Below are positions 1 through 18,843 of a stretch of DNA of 64,000 bases, piece by piece. This DNA is from Elymus sibiricus (Eukaryota; Streptophyta; Magnoliopsida; Poales; Poaceae): contig CM077665.1 of assembly GCA_039707655.1 (NCBI GenBank), positions 441,191,531 through 441,255,530 of the forward strand, given 5' to 3'. Each line of letters starts with the position of its first letter. The stretch's first letter is position 1. The position numbers were made by a program, and so were the translations under genes. Below the pieces are notes generated by a model. It did no database searches. It saw only the letters and a list, made by a program, of their open reading frames with translations, and was not told the origin of the DNA.

Positions 1-154
1 AGACACACTTTGTTGACTGGTACATCTGGGAATAGTTTAGTTCTTTTCATGTAACAATCTTCACATCTGCATGAAAAGAAGAATCGTGTCAAACAAACGA
101 AAAAGGATCTCCAGGACAAATCCTGATATATCTTTTCACTCCTGCATTATGCAG

Positions 155-7002
<6,848 letters not shown>

Positions 7003-7724
7003 GGAAACCATTGATGTTAAGTCATTACTTGCTTATAGATTGGTGACACCCATTCGTTAGCATAGGTAGGAGCAGGGTACTGAAGCAAAGGCGTGGAATA
7101 TGTCATCTGTACAGAACAAAAAAGCAATAGGCATCGCGAGTTAGGCTAGGCCGTATACTGTATCCAACAGGTCGTATAGTCAGATAAAGAGGGAACGAGT
7201 AGACTTGCTGAGCAACAGCATGATCCTTTGTTGCATCAGTGTTGCCTTGTAAATTCTGTCATTTTGTAGAGTGCATGAGTAGTTATATACAATTCTGTCA
7301 TTGCGATCTCTGCTTGTAGGGTGATCATCTTTTTGTTTATGATTTTGATTTCGAGTTTTGACTGTTGCTGGCAACCATTAAAGAAAGTATCTAAAAGGAT
7401 GTTGGACCAACTTTTGTTTTTTGATCATTAAACGATCTGCAGCTGCAGGTGGACTGGTGGAGTCCCTTGTTCATGGTTATCTTGCCTTTTTTCCCCCTAT
7501 TGAAGCCTTGTGTTGTTACAGTTTTCTTTGACCGTGTTATATTGTTACTTTGTTTGGAGAGTGGATTTTGTACATGCACGTGTGGATGCTAGAGCTATCT
7601 TGCCCACATTGATATTTGAGATCTGTGCATTATTCTCCAACCAAAAGTTTTTTCTTTTTTGGAAAAAGCCAAAAGTATGGTATTGTATTTCAGTCAAATT
7701 TGTGTACCTTCTGAAATAAATTAC
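7003..7724 (+). other. 3' UTR and 3' flank of the BEACH gene
   Basis: Follows the TGA of the BEACH gene. It is AT-rich, has no convincing coding frame and no repeat seen elsewhere in the window. T-rich stretches resemble plant poly(A) regions and AATAAA occurs near 7715, but the real cleavage site cannot be fixed by reading. Transposon sequence begins about 0.7 kb after the stop codon. Confidence 0.6.
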
Positions 7725-7853
7725 TCCCTCTCGATGGGAATATAAGTTGATTAGTCAAAATTGCGTTGTATGTTATAGAACTTCACCCGTTCCAGAATTT
7801 AAGTGTCAATTTTCGTGAAAATCAAACATATGTATGTTTGATCAAGATTATAG
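7725..7853. mobile_element. MITE-like fragment(s), Stowaway type possible
   Basis: Contains TACTCCCTC followed by an ATATAAG-like stretch, a wording common at Stowaway/Mariner MITE ends in grasses, then a second block starting CACCCGTTCCAG. No matching inverted terminus is visible. The element is probably truncated by the junction with the Copia leader at 7854. Identification is tentative. Confidence 0.3.
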
Positions 7854-8960
7854 TCATCACGTGAGATGAGGTGGTTTCAATGGTGAACATCTCCATGTTG
7901 ATCATATCTACTATATGACTCATGTTCGACCTTTTGGTCTCTTGTGTTTCGAGGCCATGTCTGTACATGCTAGGCTCGTCAAGTTTAACCCGAGTGTTCC
8001 GCATGTGCAACACTGGCTTGCACCCGTTGTATGTGAACGTAGAGTCTATCACACCCGATCATCACGTGGTGTCTCGAAACGACGAACTTCCGCAACGGTG
8101 CACACTCGGGGAGAACACAATTTTATCTTGAAATTTTAGTGAGGGATCACCTTATAATGCTACCGTCGTCCTAAGCATAATAAGATGCATAAAAGGATTA
8201 ACATCACATGCAAATCATAAGTGACATGATATGGCCATGATCTTGTGCTTTTGATCTCCATCTTCAAAGCACCGGCATGATCTCCATCGTCACCGGCACG
8301 ACACCATGATCTCCATCATCTTGATCTACATCAACGTGTCGCCATGAGGTTGTCGCGCCAACTATTGCTTCTACAACTATTTCTAACTCATAGCGATAAG
8401 GTAAAGCAAAACGGCGAAAATAAATTAAAGATAACCCTATGGCTCCTGCCGGTTGCCGTACTCATCGACATGCAAGTCGTGATAATCTATACAAAACATG
8501 ATCATCTCATACATCACATATATCTCATCATGTTTCTGGCCATATCATATCACATCATACCCTGCAAAAACAAGTTAGACGTCCTCTAATTTGTTGTTGC
8601 ATGTTTTACATGGCTGCTATGGGTATCTAGCAAGAACGATTCTTACCTACGCAAAACCACAACGGTGATAAACAAGTTGCTATTTCACCTTCTACAAGGA
8701 CCGCCTCTGTCAAATCCGATTCAACTAAAGTGGGAGAGACAGACACCCGCCAGCCATCTTATGCAACAAAGTTACATGTCAGTCGATGGAACCGGTCTCT
8801 TGTACGTGGACGAGTAAGGTTGGTCCAAGCCGCTTCATCCCACAATACCGCTGAATCAAGAAAAGACTAAGGAGGGAAGCAATCTGAATATCAACGCCCA
8901 CAAACTCCTTTGTGATCTACTCATGATCTCATCTACGCATAGACCTAGCTCTGATACCAC
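7854..8960 (-). repeat. Extra truncated copy of the Copia leader
   Basis: Nearly the same sequence as the leader at 14919-15065 plus 17878-18843, with scattered substitutions. It ends at its right with the PBS next to the LTR at 8961. Homology starts at TCATCACGTGAGATG (7854 against 14919). It lacks the solo LTR present in the other leader, so it shows the empty site. It means a second element unit once followed this LTR and was cut off at 7854. Confidence 0.88.
8948..8959 (-). other. Primer binding site, initiator Met-tRNA (second copy)
   Basis: Minus strand reads TGGTATCAGAGC, complementary to the 3' end of plant initiator Met-tRNA, one base from the LTR edge at 8961. It lies on the outer side of the LTR that also has a polypurine tract, so this LTR would be the 5' LTR of a second, truncated unit. 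Confidence 0.9.
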
Positions 8961-10747
8961 TGTAGGGGAACATTGCATGGGAAAAAAAAAATTTCCTACG
9001 CACACGCAAGATCTATCCATGGTGACGAGCATCTACGAGAGGGAGAGTGGATCTACGTACCCTTGTAGATCGCTAAGCGGGAAGCGTTAAGAAACGCGGT
9101 TGATGTAGTCGAACGTCTTCGCGATCCAAATCGCAAGCCGTCCCACGATCCAATCACGATCCGTCCCGATCTAGCGCCGAACGGACGACACCTCCACGTT
9201 CAGCACACGTACAGCTCGATGACGATCTCCGCCTTCTTGATCCAGCAAGAGGGAGCGGAGAGGTAGATGAGTTCCCCGGCAGCACGACGACATGGTGACG
9301 GTGGTGGTGGTGCTGTCCCGGCAGGGCTTCGCCAAGCGCAACCAAGACGATCTAGTGGAGAACAGATCTAGAGGGAGAGAGAGGCAGCCGTGGCTTTTCA
9401 GGTTGGGGGCTGCCCTAAAAAACCCACTAGTATATATAGGAGGGAGGGAGGAGGAGGCAGCCCCTAGGGTTTCCCCTAGGGGTTCAGCCGAACCACCAAG
9501 GAGGAGGAGTCCACCTCCCACAAGGGAGGTGGAATCCTAGTAGGACCCCTCCCCACTTGGCCTCCTCCCCACCCCTTGCGCAAGGGCCTCCTAGGGGCTG
9601 GCCGGCCAGCCCACCAGGGGCTGGTGCGCCACCTCCTAGGCCCATGTGACCCTTGGGGTGGGTGGGCCCCACTTGGTGGACCCCCCGGAACCCATTCGTC
9701 ACTCCCGGTACACTACCAGAAGTGCCCGAAACTTTTCCGGAGACCAAAACGGGACTTCCTATATATCAATCTTTACCTCCGGACCATTCCGAAGCTCCTC
9801 GTGACGTCCGGGATCTCATACGGGACTCCGAACAATCTTCGGTCACCACCATACATAACTCAATACTACCGAAACATCACCGAACGTTAAGTGTGCAGAC
9901 CCTGCGGGTTCGAGAACTATGTAGACATGACCGAGACACCTCTACGGTCAATAACCAATAGCGGGACCTGGATGCCCATATTGGTTCCTACATATTCCAT
10001 GAAGATCTTTATCGGTTGAACCTCTATGTCAAGGATTCAGTTAATCCCGTATGCTGTTCCCTTTGTTCTTCGGTATGTTACTTGCCCGAGATTCGATCGT
10101 CGGTATCTCTATACCTAGTTCAATCTCGTTACCGACAAGTCTCTTTACTCGTTCCGTAATACAAGATACCGTGGCTAACTCTTTAGTTACATTGCTTGCA
10201 AGGCTTATTGTGTTGTTGTATTATCGAGTGGGCCCTGAGATACCTCTCTGTCACACGGAGTAACAAATCCCAGTCTCGATCCATGCCAGCTCAACAGACA
10301 CCCTCGGAGATACCTGTAGAGCATCTTTATAGTCACCCAGTTATGTTGCGTTGTTTGATACACACAAGGTATTCCTCCGGTGTCAGTGAGTTGCATGATC
10401 ACATGGTCATAGGAACAGATACTTGACATGTAGAAAACTATAGCAATAAACTGACACGATCATATGCCACGTTCATAGTTTGGGTCTTGTCCATCTCATC
10501 ATTCTCCTAATGATGTGATCCCGTTATCAAATGACATCTCATGTCTATGGCTAGGAAACCTTGACCATCTTTGATCAACGAGCTAGTTTACTAGAGGCAT
10601 ACTAGGGACACAGTGTTGTCTATGTATCCACACATGTATTTGTGTTTCCAATCAATACAATTATAGCATGGATAATAAACATTTATCATGAACAAGGAAA
10701 TATAAAAATAACCACTTTATTATTGCCTCTAGGGCATATTTCCAATA
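8961..10747 (-). repeat. Copia 3' LTR (BARE1-class), 1787 bp
   Basis: The plus strand runs TGTAGGGGAAC to GGGCATATTTCCAATA. On the minus strand the start is TATTGGAAATATGCCC; the expected TG is TA by one transition. A TATATATA box is at 9431-9438 on the minus reading. A 116-codon open frame inside (minus 9171-9521) is shared with the other LTR and overlaps promoter/leader sequence, so I do not call it a gene. Confidence 0.93.
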
Positions 10748-10758
10748 GTCTCCCACTT
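10748..10758 (-). other. Polypurine tract of the Copia element
   Basis: Minus strand AAGTGGGAGAC lies directly before the 3' LTR, as is standard for second-strand priming in this Copia class. Confidence 0.8.
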
Positions 10759-10797
10759 GCACTAGAGTCAATAATCTAGCTCACATCACTATGTGAT

Positions 10798-13700
10798 TTA
10801 CATTGTAATGAATCTAACACCCATACAGTTCTGGTGTTGATCATGTTTAGCCCTTGGAAGAGGTTTAGTCAACGGGTCTGCGACATTCAGATCCGTGTGC
10901 ACTTTGCAAATATTTATGTGCTCCTCCTTGATATAATCGCGGATGGAATTGAAGCGTCGCTTTATGTGTCTGGTCCTCTTGTGAAACCTTTGTTCCTTGG
11001 CCAAAGCAATGGCACCAGTGTTGTCACAGAACAGAGTCATTGGGTTCAGTGCACTGGGCACTACTCCAAGATCTGTCATGAACTCCTTCATCCCGACACC
11101 TTCCTTCGCGGCCTCCGAGGCAGCGATGTACTCCGCTTCGCATGTAGAATCAGCTACCACGCTCTGCTTGGAACTGCACCAGCTTACCGCACCCCCATTG
11201 AGAATAAATACGTATCCGGTTTGAGACTTAGAGTCATCCGGATCAGTGTCAAAGCTTGCATCGACGTAACCCTTTACGACGAGCTCTTGATCACCTCCAT
11301 AAACGAGAAACATGTCCTTAGTCCTTTTCAGGTACTTTAGGATATTCTTGACCGCCGTCCAGTGTTCCACTCCTAGATCACTTTGAAACCTTCCGGCCAT
11401 AGTTATGGCAAGGCTGACATCGGGTCTTGTGCACAGCATTGCATACATGATAGAGCCTATGGCTGAAGCATAGGGGATGACACTCATCTTTTCTCTATCT
11501 TCCGCAGTCACTGGGCATTGAGTCTTACTCAACTTCACACCTTGCAATACAGGCAAGAACCCCTTCTTGGACTGTTCCATTTTGAACTTCTTCAAAACTT
11601 TGTCAAGGTATGTGCTCTGTGAAAGTCCTATTAAGCATCTCGATCTATCTTTATAGATCTTGATGCCTAATATGAAAGCAGTTTCTCCTAGGTCCTTCAT
11701 TGAAAAACTCTTGTTCAAATATTCCTTCATGCTTTCCAACATTTCTATATTGTTTCCAATCAACAATATGTCATCCACATATAATATTAGAAACGCTATA
11801 GAGCTCCCACTCACTTTCTTGTAAATACAAGCTTCTCCGTAAACTTGTATAAATCCGAACGCTTTGATCACCTCATCAAAGCGAAGATTCCAACTCCGAG
11901 ATGCTTGCACCAGTCCATAAATGGATCGCTGGAGTTTGCAAACTTTGTCAGCATTCTCTGGATCGACAAAACCTTCCGGTTGCATCATATACAACTCTTC
12001 CTTAAGGAAACCATTAAGGAACGTTGTTTTGACATCCATCTGCCAAATTTCATAATCAAAAAATGCAGCTATTGCTAACATGATTCTGATGGACTTAAGC
12101 ATCGCTACGGTTGAGAAGGTCTCATCGTAGTCAACTCCTTGAACTTGTGAAAAACCCTTTGCCACAAGTCGAGCTTTATAGATGGTGACATTACCGCCCG
12201 CGTCCGTCTTCTTCTTAAAGATCCATTTATTCTGAATGGCCTTTCGCCCTTCAGGTAATACTTCCAAAGTCCATACTTTGTTTTCATACATGGATCCCAT
12301 CTCGGATTTCATGGCCTCTAACCATTTCTCGGAATCTGGGCCCACCATCGTTTCTCCATAGCTCGTAGGTTCATCGTTGTCCAACAACATGACCTCTAAG
12401 ACAGGGTTACAGTACCACTCAGGAGCAGTACGTGCCCTTGTCGACCTATGAGGTTCGATAGCAACTTGATCCGAAGCCTCATGATCACCATCATCAGCTT
12501 CCTCTTCAACCGGTGTAGGCTCCACAGAAACATCTTTCTGCGCTGCGCTATTCTCTGGTTGAAGTAAAGGTTCAACAACCTCATCAAGTTCTATTTTCCT
12601 CCCACTCAATTCTTTCGAGGGAAACTCTTTCTCGAGAAATGACCCGTTCTTAGCGACAAACACTTTGCCCTCGGATCTGAGATAGAAGGTGTACCCAACC
12701 GTCTCTTTTGGGTATCCTATGAAGACGCATTTCTCCGCTTTGGGTTCCACCTTCTCAGGCTGAAGCCTTTTGACATAAGCATCACATCCCCAAACTTTAA
12801 GAAACGACAACTTTGGTTTCTTGCCAAACCACAGTTCATATGGCGTCGTCTCAATGGATTTCGATGGTGCCCTATTTAAAGTGAATGCAGCTGTCTCTAA
12901 CGCATAATCCCAAAACGATAGTGGCAAATCGGCAAGAGACATCATAGACTGCACCATATCTAATAAGGTTCGATTACGACGTTCGGACACATCATTACAT
13001 TGTGGTGTTCCAGGCGGTGTCAATTGTGAAACAATTCCACATTGTCTTAAGCGATTGCCAAACTCATAACTCAGATATTCTCCTCCTCGATCAGATCGCA
13101 GGAATTTAATCTTCTTGTTACGATGATTCTCAACTTCACTCTGAAATTGCTTGAACTTTTCAAACGTTTCAGACTTGTGTTTCATTAAGTAAATATACCC
13201 ATATCTACTTAAGTCATCAGTGAAGGTGAGAAAATAACGATATCCACCGTGCGCCTCAATGCTCATCGGACCGCACACATCAGTATGTATGATTTCCAAT
13301 AAGTCACTTGCCCGTTCCATTGTTCCAGAGAACGGGGTCTTAGCCATCTTGCCCATGAGGCATGGTTCACATGTGTCAAGTGATTCAAAATCAAGTGACT
13401 CCAAAAGTCCATCAGCATGGAGCTTCTTCATGCGTTTTACACCAATATGACCTAAGCGGCAGTGCCACAAGAAAGTGGTGCTATCATTATCAACTCTACA
13501 TCTTTTGGCATCAATGTTATGAACATGTGTATCATCACTATCGAGATTCAATAAGAATAAACCCCTCACAATGGGTGCATGACCATAAAAGATATTACTC
13601 ATATAAATAGAACAACCATTATTCTCTGATTTAAATGAGTAATCGTCTCGCAATAAACAAGATCCAGATATAATGTTCATGCTTAACGCAGGCACTAAAT

Positions 13701-14765
13701 AACAATTAATCCCGATGGTAATCGAAGAGCGAGCGTGCCGACGGAGATCACATCAACCTTGGAACCATTTCCCACACGCATCGTCACTTCGTCCTTTGCC
13801 AGCTTCCGTCTATTCCCTTGTTCCTGCTTTGAGTTGCAAATGTGAGCAACCGAATCGGTATCAAATACCCAGGCACTACAACGAGAGTTGGTAAGGTACA
13901 CATCAATAACATGTATATCATATATACCTTGTTTGGTGTTGGCCGTCTTCTTGTCAGCCAGATACTTGGGGCAGTTCCGCTTCCAGTGACCAGTTCCCTT
14001 GCAATGAAAGCACTCAGTTTTGGGCTTGGGTCCAGCCTTGGGTTTCTTCACGGGAGGGGCAACTGCTTTGCCACTCTTCTTGGAGTTACCCTTCTTGCCC
14101 TTGCCATTCTTCTTGAAACTAGTGGTTTTATTGACCATTAACACTTGATGCTCCTTCTGAATTTTAGACTCAACGACTTTCAACATCGCAAACAGCTCGG
14201 TGACTGACTTATTCATCCCTTGCATGTTATAGTTCAACACGAAGCTTTTGTAGCTAGGTGGCAGTGATTGAAGAACTCTGTCAGTGATCGCCTCTGGCGG
14301 GAGAACAATTCCCAACTCCGCCAGACGGTTGGAATACCCAGATATTCTGAGCACATGTTCACTGACAGACCCGTTTTCCTCCATCTTGCAAGCATAGAAC
14401 TTATCGGAGGTCTCATACCTCTCGATCCGGGCATTCTTCTCAAAGATAAACTTCAACTCCTGGAACATCTCATATGCTCCATGATGTTCAAAACATCTTT
14501 GAAGTCCCGGTTCTAAGCCATACAACATGGCACATTGAACTATTGAGTAATCATCAGAACGTGCCTGCTAGGCGTTCGCAACGTCTGCAGCCTCTACTGG
14601 AGCGGGTGGTTCACCGAGCGGTGCATCAAGGACATAAGCCTTTTGGGAAGCCGTGAGGATAATCCTCAGATTACGGGCCCAGTCTACAAAGTTACTTCCA
14701 TCATCTTTCAACTTAGCTTTCTCTAGGAACACATTGAAATTCAGGGGTGCTACTGCACGAGCCAT
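10798..14765 (-). pseudogene. Copia gag-pol polyprotein, broken
   Basis: A single BARE1-type reading frame of about 1320 codons is expected. Gag starts at 14765 (MARAVAPLNF), is cut by TAG at 14568-14570, and continues from about 14528 with a zinc knuckle CFHCKGTGHWKRNC (near 13964-14010). The protease motif reads DTD instead of DTG at 13854-13862. A frameshift near 13695-13710 separates this from the long pol frame 10798-13695. Pol shows the integrase HHCC zinc region (FLWHCRLGH...CEPC), the catalytic D-D-E spacing, the reverse transcriptase box YVDD (11770-11781) and an RNase H/C-terminal region ending at 10798. Several normally conserved residues are changed (for example DVKTTFLNG, IYGLVQASRSWN). 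The copy cannot be autonomous; it may still be moved in trans. Confidence 0.92.
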
Positions 14766-16344
14766 TGATCTACAACATAAATTTTGCAAAGACAACTTAG
14801 ACTATTGTTTAAGATAATGAGTTTAGTTAATCATATTACTTAAAAAACACCCACTCAAATTGACATCCCTCAGGTCATTCGAGTGTCACATGATCCAAAT
14901 TCACCAACCCAAGTCCGATCATCACGTGAGATGAGGTGGTTTCAATGGTGAACATCTCCATGTTGATCATATCTACTATATGGCTCATGTTCAACCTTTT
15001 GGTCTCTTGTGTTCCGAGGCCATGTTTGTACATGCTAGGCTCGTCAAGTTTAACCCGAGTGTTCCTGAAAGAACATGTGCTGCCCCCATGTTTGGTTTTG
15101 GTAATTGATGACAATCTCCATGGACTAATGGTTGCCTTGAGTTATATTTGAAGGGTTTGTCCATAGGCATTGCTTGAAGACCATTTGTTGGTTTCAAGGT
15201 TATTAGAAGAAGAATATGTGTTGACCAAGGTACTATTCAAGGATTTATCCAAAGATTGGTCATGTGAGTGTTGAGCCTATTGCAAGCATGTCTTGAAGAA
15301 GAAGTTTGTGTGAACATTCATGTTTACCTTCAAGACATCATCCTAATGAAGAGAGTTGGAAAGATTCAAGGTTGATCAAGACTAAATATGAAGAGTGATT
15401 CAAGTTGATCAACACACAAAGCGTAGAAGATGTACCGAGTGGGATCAAGTGATCTCACGGTATGGTAAGCATTGTCCATTACGCTTTGTGTACTAACCCA
15501 TGTTCTATGCGAGAGTTCTATGTGGGGTTAGGTATGTTTCCATGGGCTTGCGTCAAGAGGAAGATCTCATTCAACCCATGGAGGATGACATCAAGTGGTG
15601 ATCGTCATCAAGATTGCGGTGTGCAAGTTCAAGTGGAGCATCACGAAGAGATCACATGCTTCAAGCTTGCCGTCCATTGTGGTGACAATGGACTTGTGAA
15701 GATGTGCCGAAGAGTGGCTCACCCATAGTGGAGTATGGGGGAGCAATCTACTAGTCTTCATCGAGCCGGCGCAATCAAGAAAGGTGGTCCAACTTGAGGA
15801 GGTCAAGATCGTCATCATCTAGCTCAAGTGGACTATGCGCAAGGCAAAGGTTTGCCCTTGATAGGTTTTCTATTTTACCGGTCTCATGGTAGTAGTTGGG
15901 AGACCGGGTTATAGGATCGATAGCCGTACTATCAAGGGGGGCTCTCAAGTGAGTAGCTTTATCGTATCTTCGTAGAGAGCTCAAACCATTGCATCCTTGC
16001 ATCATCTTTCTTGGTTCGTGTTTGGTGTTTCTCTTTGTGAGTTTTTGAGCTTATGGTCATCTTCATGACAAGCTCGAGTTCATCGAAAACGGAGTTCATA
16101 TATGCATCTTCTATGATGTTTTCGATGTTGGAGTTTATGCCGGTTCTTCATTCATAGAGATTTCTCATCTCTATATGTTAGGCATATCTCCCCTGCCACT
16201 TCTTATTATAACCAGTCACTGTTTGGATAGTACTCGTTGTCTTCTATCCAACAAGCTTGAGTTTGCTCAATTCGGAGCTCATATGTAGAAGTTGTGGCAG
16301 TTCTGGTTTTCCTGTATCTGTCTGTTCTGCTTGGGCACTTTTGC

Positions 16345-16740
16345 AGCACCCAAGCGGTAGTACCGCTCGGTACCACAGTAGTACCGCTTATGCGGTAGTA
16401 CCGCTGTGGTCTACCGCAGCGAGTACCGCTTGTGGGAATTTCTTCTGTTGCCGATTTTTGTTAAGCGGAAGTAGTGCGGTAGTAGAGCGGTAGTACCGCT
16501 TTGTGCGGTAGTGGCACGGTAGTACCGCTTAGGGCGGTACTTCCGCCCTCCACTACCGTTCCTACTACCGCGTGTGTTTCGCAGAGGTGCTCTTTTCTCC
16601 TTAGCGGTAGTACCGCTTTGTTGGACGGTAGTACCGCTTAGTGCGGCACTACCGCTCCAGTTTCGTGTTCTCGCCTGCTGCTGGCTGGAACTACCGCTTA
16701 AGCGGTAGTACCGCTCGCCTGAGCGGTAGTACCGCTTGTA
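16345..16740 (+). repeat. Cluster of short palindromes AGCGGTA-G-TACCGCT
   Basis: GCGGTAGTACCGCT occurs six times exactly, with several degenerate copies, in about 400 bp just upstream of the TATA box. Each unit is a 7-bp inverted repeat around a single central base, so the transcript or single strand could fold into serial hairpins. Spacing is irregular, so this is not a simple tandem array. Confidence 0.88.
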
Positions 16741-16780
16741 CGCGTCCAGCACAGGCATAACGGTTGGATTTGGAGTGGCC

Positions 16781-16787
16781 TATAAAA
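16781..16787 (+). promoter_or_regulatory. TATA box of the solo LTR
   Basis: CCTATAAAAGGGG context, about 1.7 kb into the LTR and about 40 bp after the hairpin cluster. It gives the LTR a plus orientation. Confidence 0.65.
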
Positions 16788-17149
16788 GGGGTCTTCTTCC
16801 CCAATGGTTTTCTTATCCTTTGAGCTCGTTTTTGCCCCCCATTGCTGATCTTCTTGAGCTTGCTAACTCTCAATCCCTCCAATGATTCTTGCTCCTTCTT
16901 GAGGGAATAGAGAGAGGAGATCTAGATCCATCTTTCCACCAATCACTTTCTCCTCTAAGTGAGGGGAACCCCTTGGATCTAGATCTTGGAGTTCTTGGTG
17001 TTCTCCTTGTTCTTCCTCTCACTTTCCTCCATAGCTTTTGTTGCTTTGGTGGGATTTGAGAGAGAGGGACTTGAGCACTTGGTGTGTTCTTGCCATTGCA
17101 TTAGTTGCATCGGTTTGAGTTCTCCACGGTGATTCGTGGTGGTGAAATA

Positions 17150-17460
17150 GTTGAGAAGCTTATTACTCTTGGGTGTTTGAGCACCCTAGAGCTTGTTACT
17201 CTTGGGTACTTGGTACCCTTGAGCTTGTTCTTCTTGGGTGCTTGGCGCCCTAGACGGTTGGTGGTGCCTTGGAGCTCAATCATTGTGGTGTAAAGCTCCG
17301 GGCAAGCGTCGGGGTCTCCAATTAGGTTGTGGAGATCGCCCCGAGCAATTTGACGGGTACCGGTGACCGCCCCCAAGGGTTGCCAAAGTGTACGGGTTCG
17401 GTGACCGCCCTCAAGGGTTGCCATTTGTACGGGTTCGGTGACCGCCCTCAAGGGTCCCTT
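17150..17460 (+). repeat. Two short tandem repeat patches in the solo LTR
   Basis: About 17150-17250 holds three diverged units built on GAGCTTGTTACTCTTGGGT. About 17350-17460 holds three units of roughly 43-48 bp built on CGGTGACCGCCCTCAAGGG. Both lie in the transcribed part of the LTR and have no coding sense. Confidence 0.7.
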
Positions 17461-18830
17461 AGTGGAATCACGGCATCTTGCATTGTGCGAGGGCGTGAGG
17501 AGATTACGGTGGCCCTAGTGGCTTCTTGGGGAGCATTGTGCCTCCACACCGCTCCAAACGGAGATTAGCATCCGCAAGGGTGTGAACTTCGGGATACATC
17601 GTCGTCTCCGCGTGCCTGGTTATCTCTTACCCGAGCCCTTTACTTATGCACTTTACTTTGTGATAGCCATATTGTTTCTTGTTATATATCTTGCTATCAC
17701 TTAGTTGTTTATCTTGCTTAGCATAAGTTGTTGGTGCACATAGGTGAGCCTAGTCGATTTAGGTTTTGTGCTTGACAAATTAAACGCTAGTTTTATTCCG
17801 CATTTGTTCAAGCCTAAACCGTAATTATTTTAAAACGCCTATTCACCCCCCCTCTAGGCAACATCCACGATCTTTTAGTTCCGCATGTGCAACACTGGCT
17901 TGCACCCGTTGTATGTGAACGTAGAGTCTATCAGACCCGATCATCACGTGGTGTCTCGAAACGACAAACTTTCGCAACGGTGCACACTCGGGGAGAACAC
18001 AATTTTATCTTGAAATTTTAGTGAGGGATCACCTTATAATGCTACCGTCGTCCTAAGCATAATAAGATGCATAAAAGGATTAACATCACATGCAAATCAT
18101 AAGTGACGTGATATGGCCATGATCTTGTGCTTTTGATCTCCATCTCCAAAGCACCGGCATGATCTCCATCGTCACCGGCACGACACCATGATCTCCATCA
18201 TCTTGATCTCCATCAATGTGTCGCCCTGAGGTTGTCGCGCCAACTATTGCTTCTACAACTATTGCTAACTCATAGCGATAAGGTAAAGCAAAACGGCGAA
18301 AATAAATTAAAGACAACCCTATGGCTCCTGCCGGTTGCCGTACTCATCGACATGCAAGTCATGATAATCTATACAAAACATGATCATCTCATACATCACA
18401 TATATCTCATCATGTTTCTGGCCATATCATATCACATCATACCCTGCAAAAACAAGTTAGACGTCCTCTAATTTGTTGTTGCATGTTTTACGTGGCTGCT
18501 ATGGGTATCTAGCAAGAACGATTCTTACCTACGCAAAACCACAACGGTGATAAACAAGTTGGTATTTCACCTTCTACAAGGACCGCCTCTGTCAAATCCG
18601 ATTCAACTAAAGTGGGAGAGACAGACACCCGCCAGCCATTTTATGCAACAAAGTTACATGTGAGTCGATGGAACCGGTCTCTCGTACGTGGACGAGTAAG
18701 GTTGGTCCGAGCCGCTTCATCCCACAGTACCGCTGAATCAAGAAAAAGGCTAAGGAGGGAAGCAATCTGAATATCAACGCCCATAAACTCCTTTGTGTTC
18801 TACTCGTGATCTCATCTACGCATAGACCTA

Positions 18831-18842
18831 GCTCTGATACCA
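18831..18842 (-). other. Primer binding site, initiator Met-tRNA (first copy)
   Basis: Minus strand TGGTATCAGAGC one base from the 5' LTR edge at 18844, the normal place for Copia priming. Confidence 0.9.
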
Positions 18843-18843
18843 C

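Larger units (their letters stand above)
15066..17877 (+). mobile_element. Solo LTR, 2812 bp, unnamed family
   Basis: Starts TGAAAG and ends CTTTTA, an imperfect match to the TGAAAG/CTTTCA inverted ends expected of an LTR, and is flanked by perfect 5-bp repeats GTTCC. It has no gag or pol frame, no internal direct terminal repeats, and a clear TATA box at 16781-16787 on the plus strand, so a solo LTR is the simplest reading. The end CCCCCCCTCTAGGCAACATCC is a wording I associate with a common Triticeae repeat, but I cannot name the family. A short non-LTR element with 5-bp duplications is an alternative. Confidence 0.72.
14766..18843 (-). other. Copia leader between gag and 5' LTR, split by a solo LTR
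   Basis: Non-coding leader 14766-15065 and 17878-18843. The two halves join perfectly to match the uninterrupted copy at 7854-8960, which fixes the borders of the 2812-bp insertion. The GTTCC target duplication is at 15061-15065 and 17878-17882. Confidence 0.85.

Noticed and set aside
71..154. ATG at 71 as the start of the first gene
   Set aside because: Homologous BEACH wording begins after a CAG acceptor at 151-154. The upstream part reads as intron, and the gene must have more N-terminal exons.
9171..9521. 116-codon minus frame, repeated at 19054-19404
   Set aside because: Conserved only because the two Copia LTRs are copies. It overlaps the TATA and transcript leader and shows no domain.
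10834..14656. Plus-strand frames opposite Copia gag-pol
   Set aside because: Shadows of the coding strand. None has a domain or start context.
16345..16740. CRISPR-like array
   Set aside because: Units are palindromes with irregular spacing and no unique equal-length spacers, in a plant LTR.
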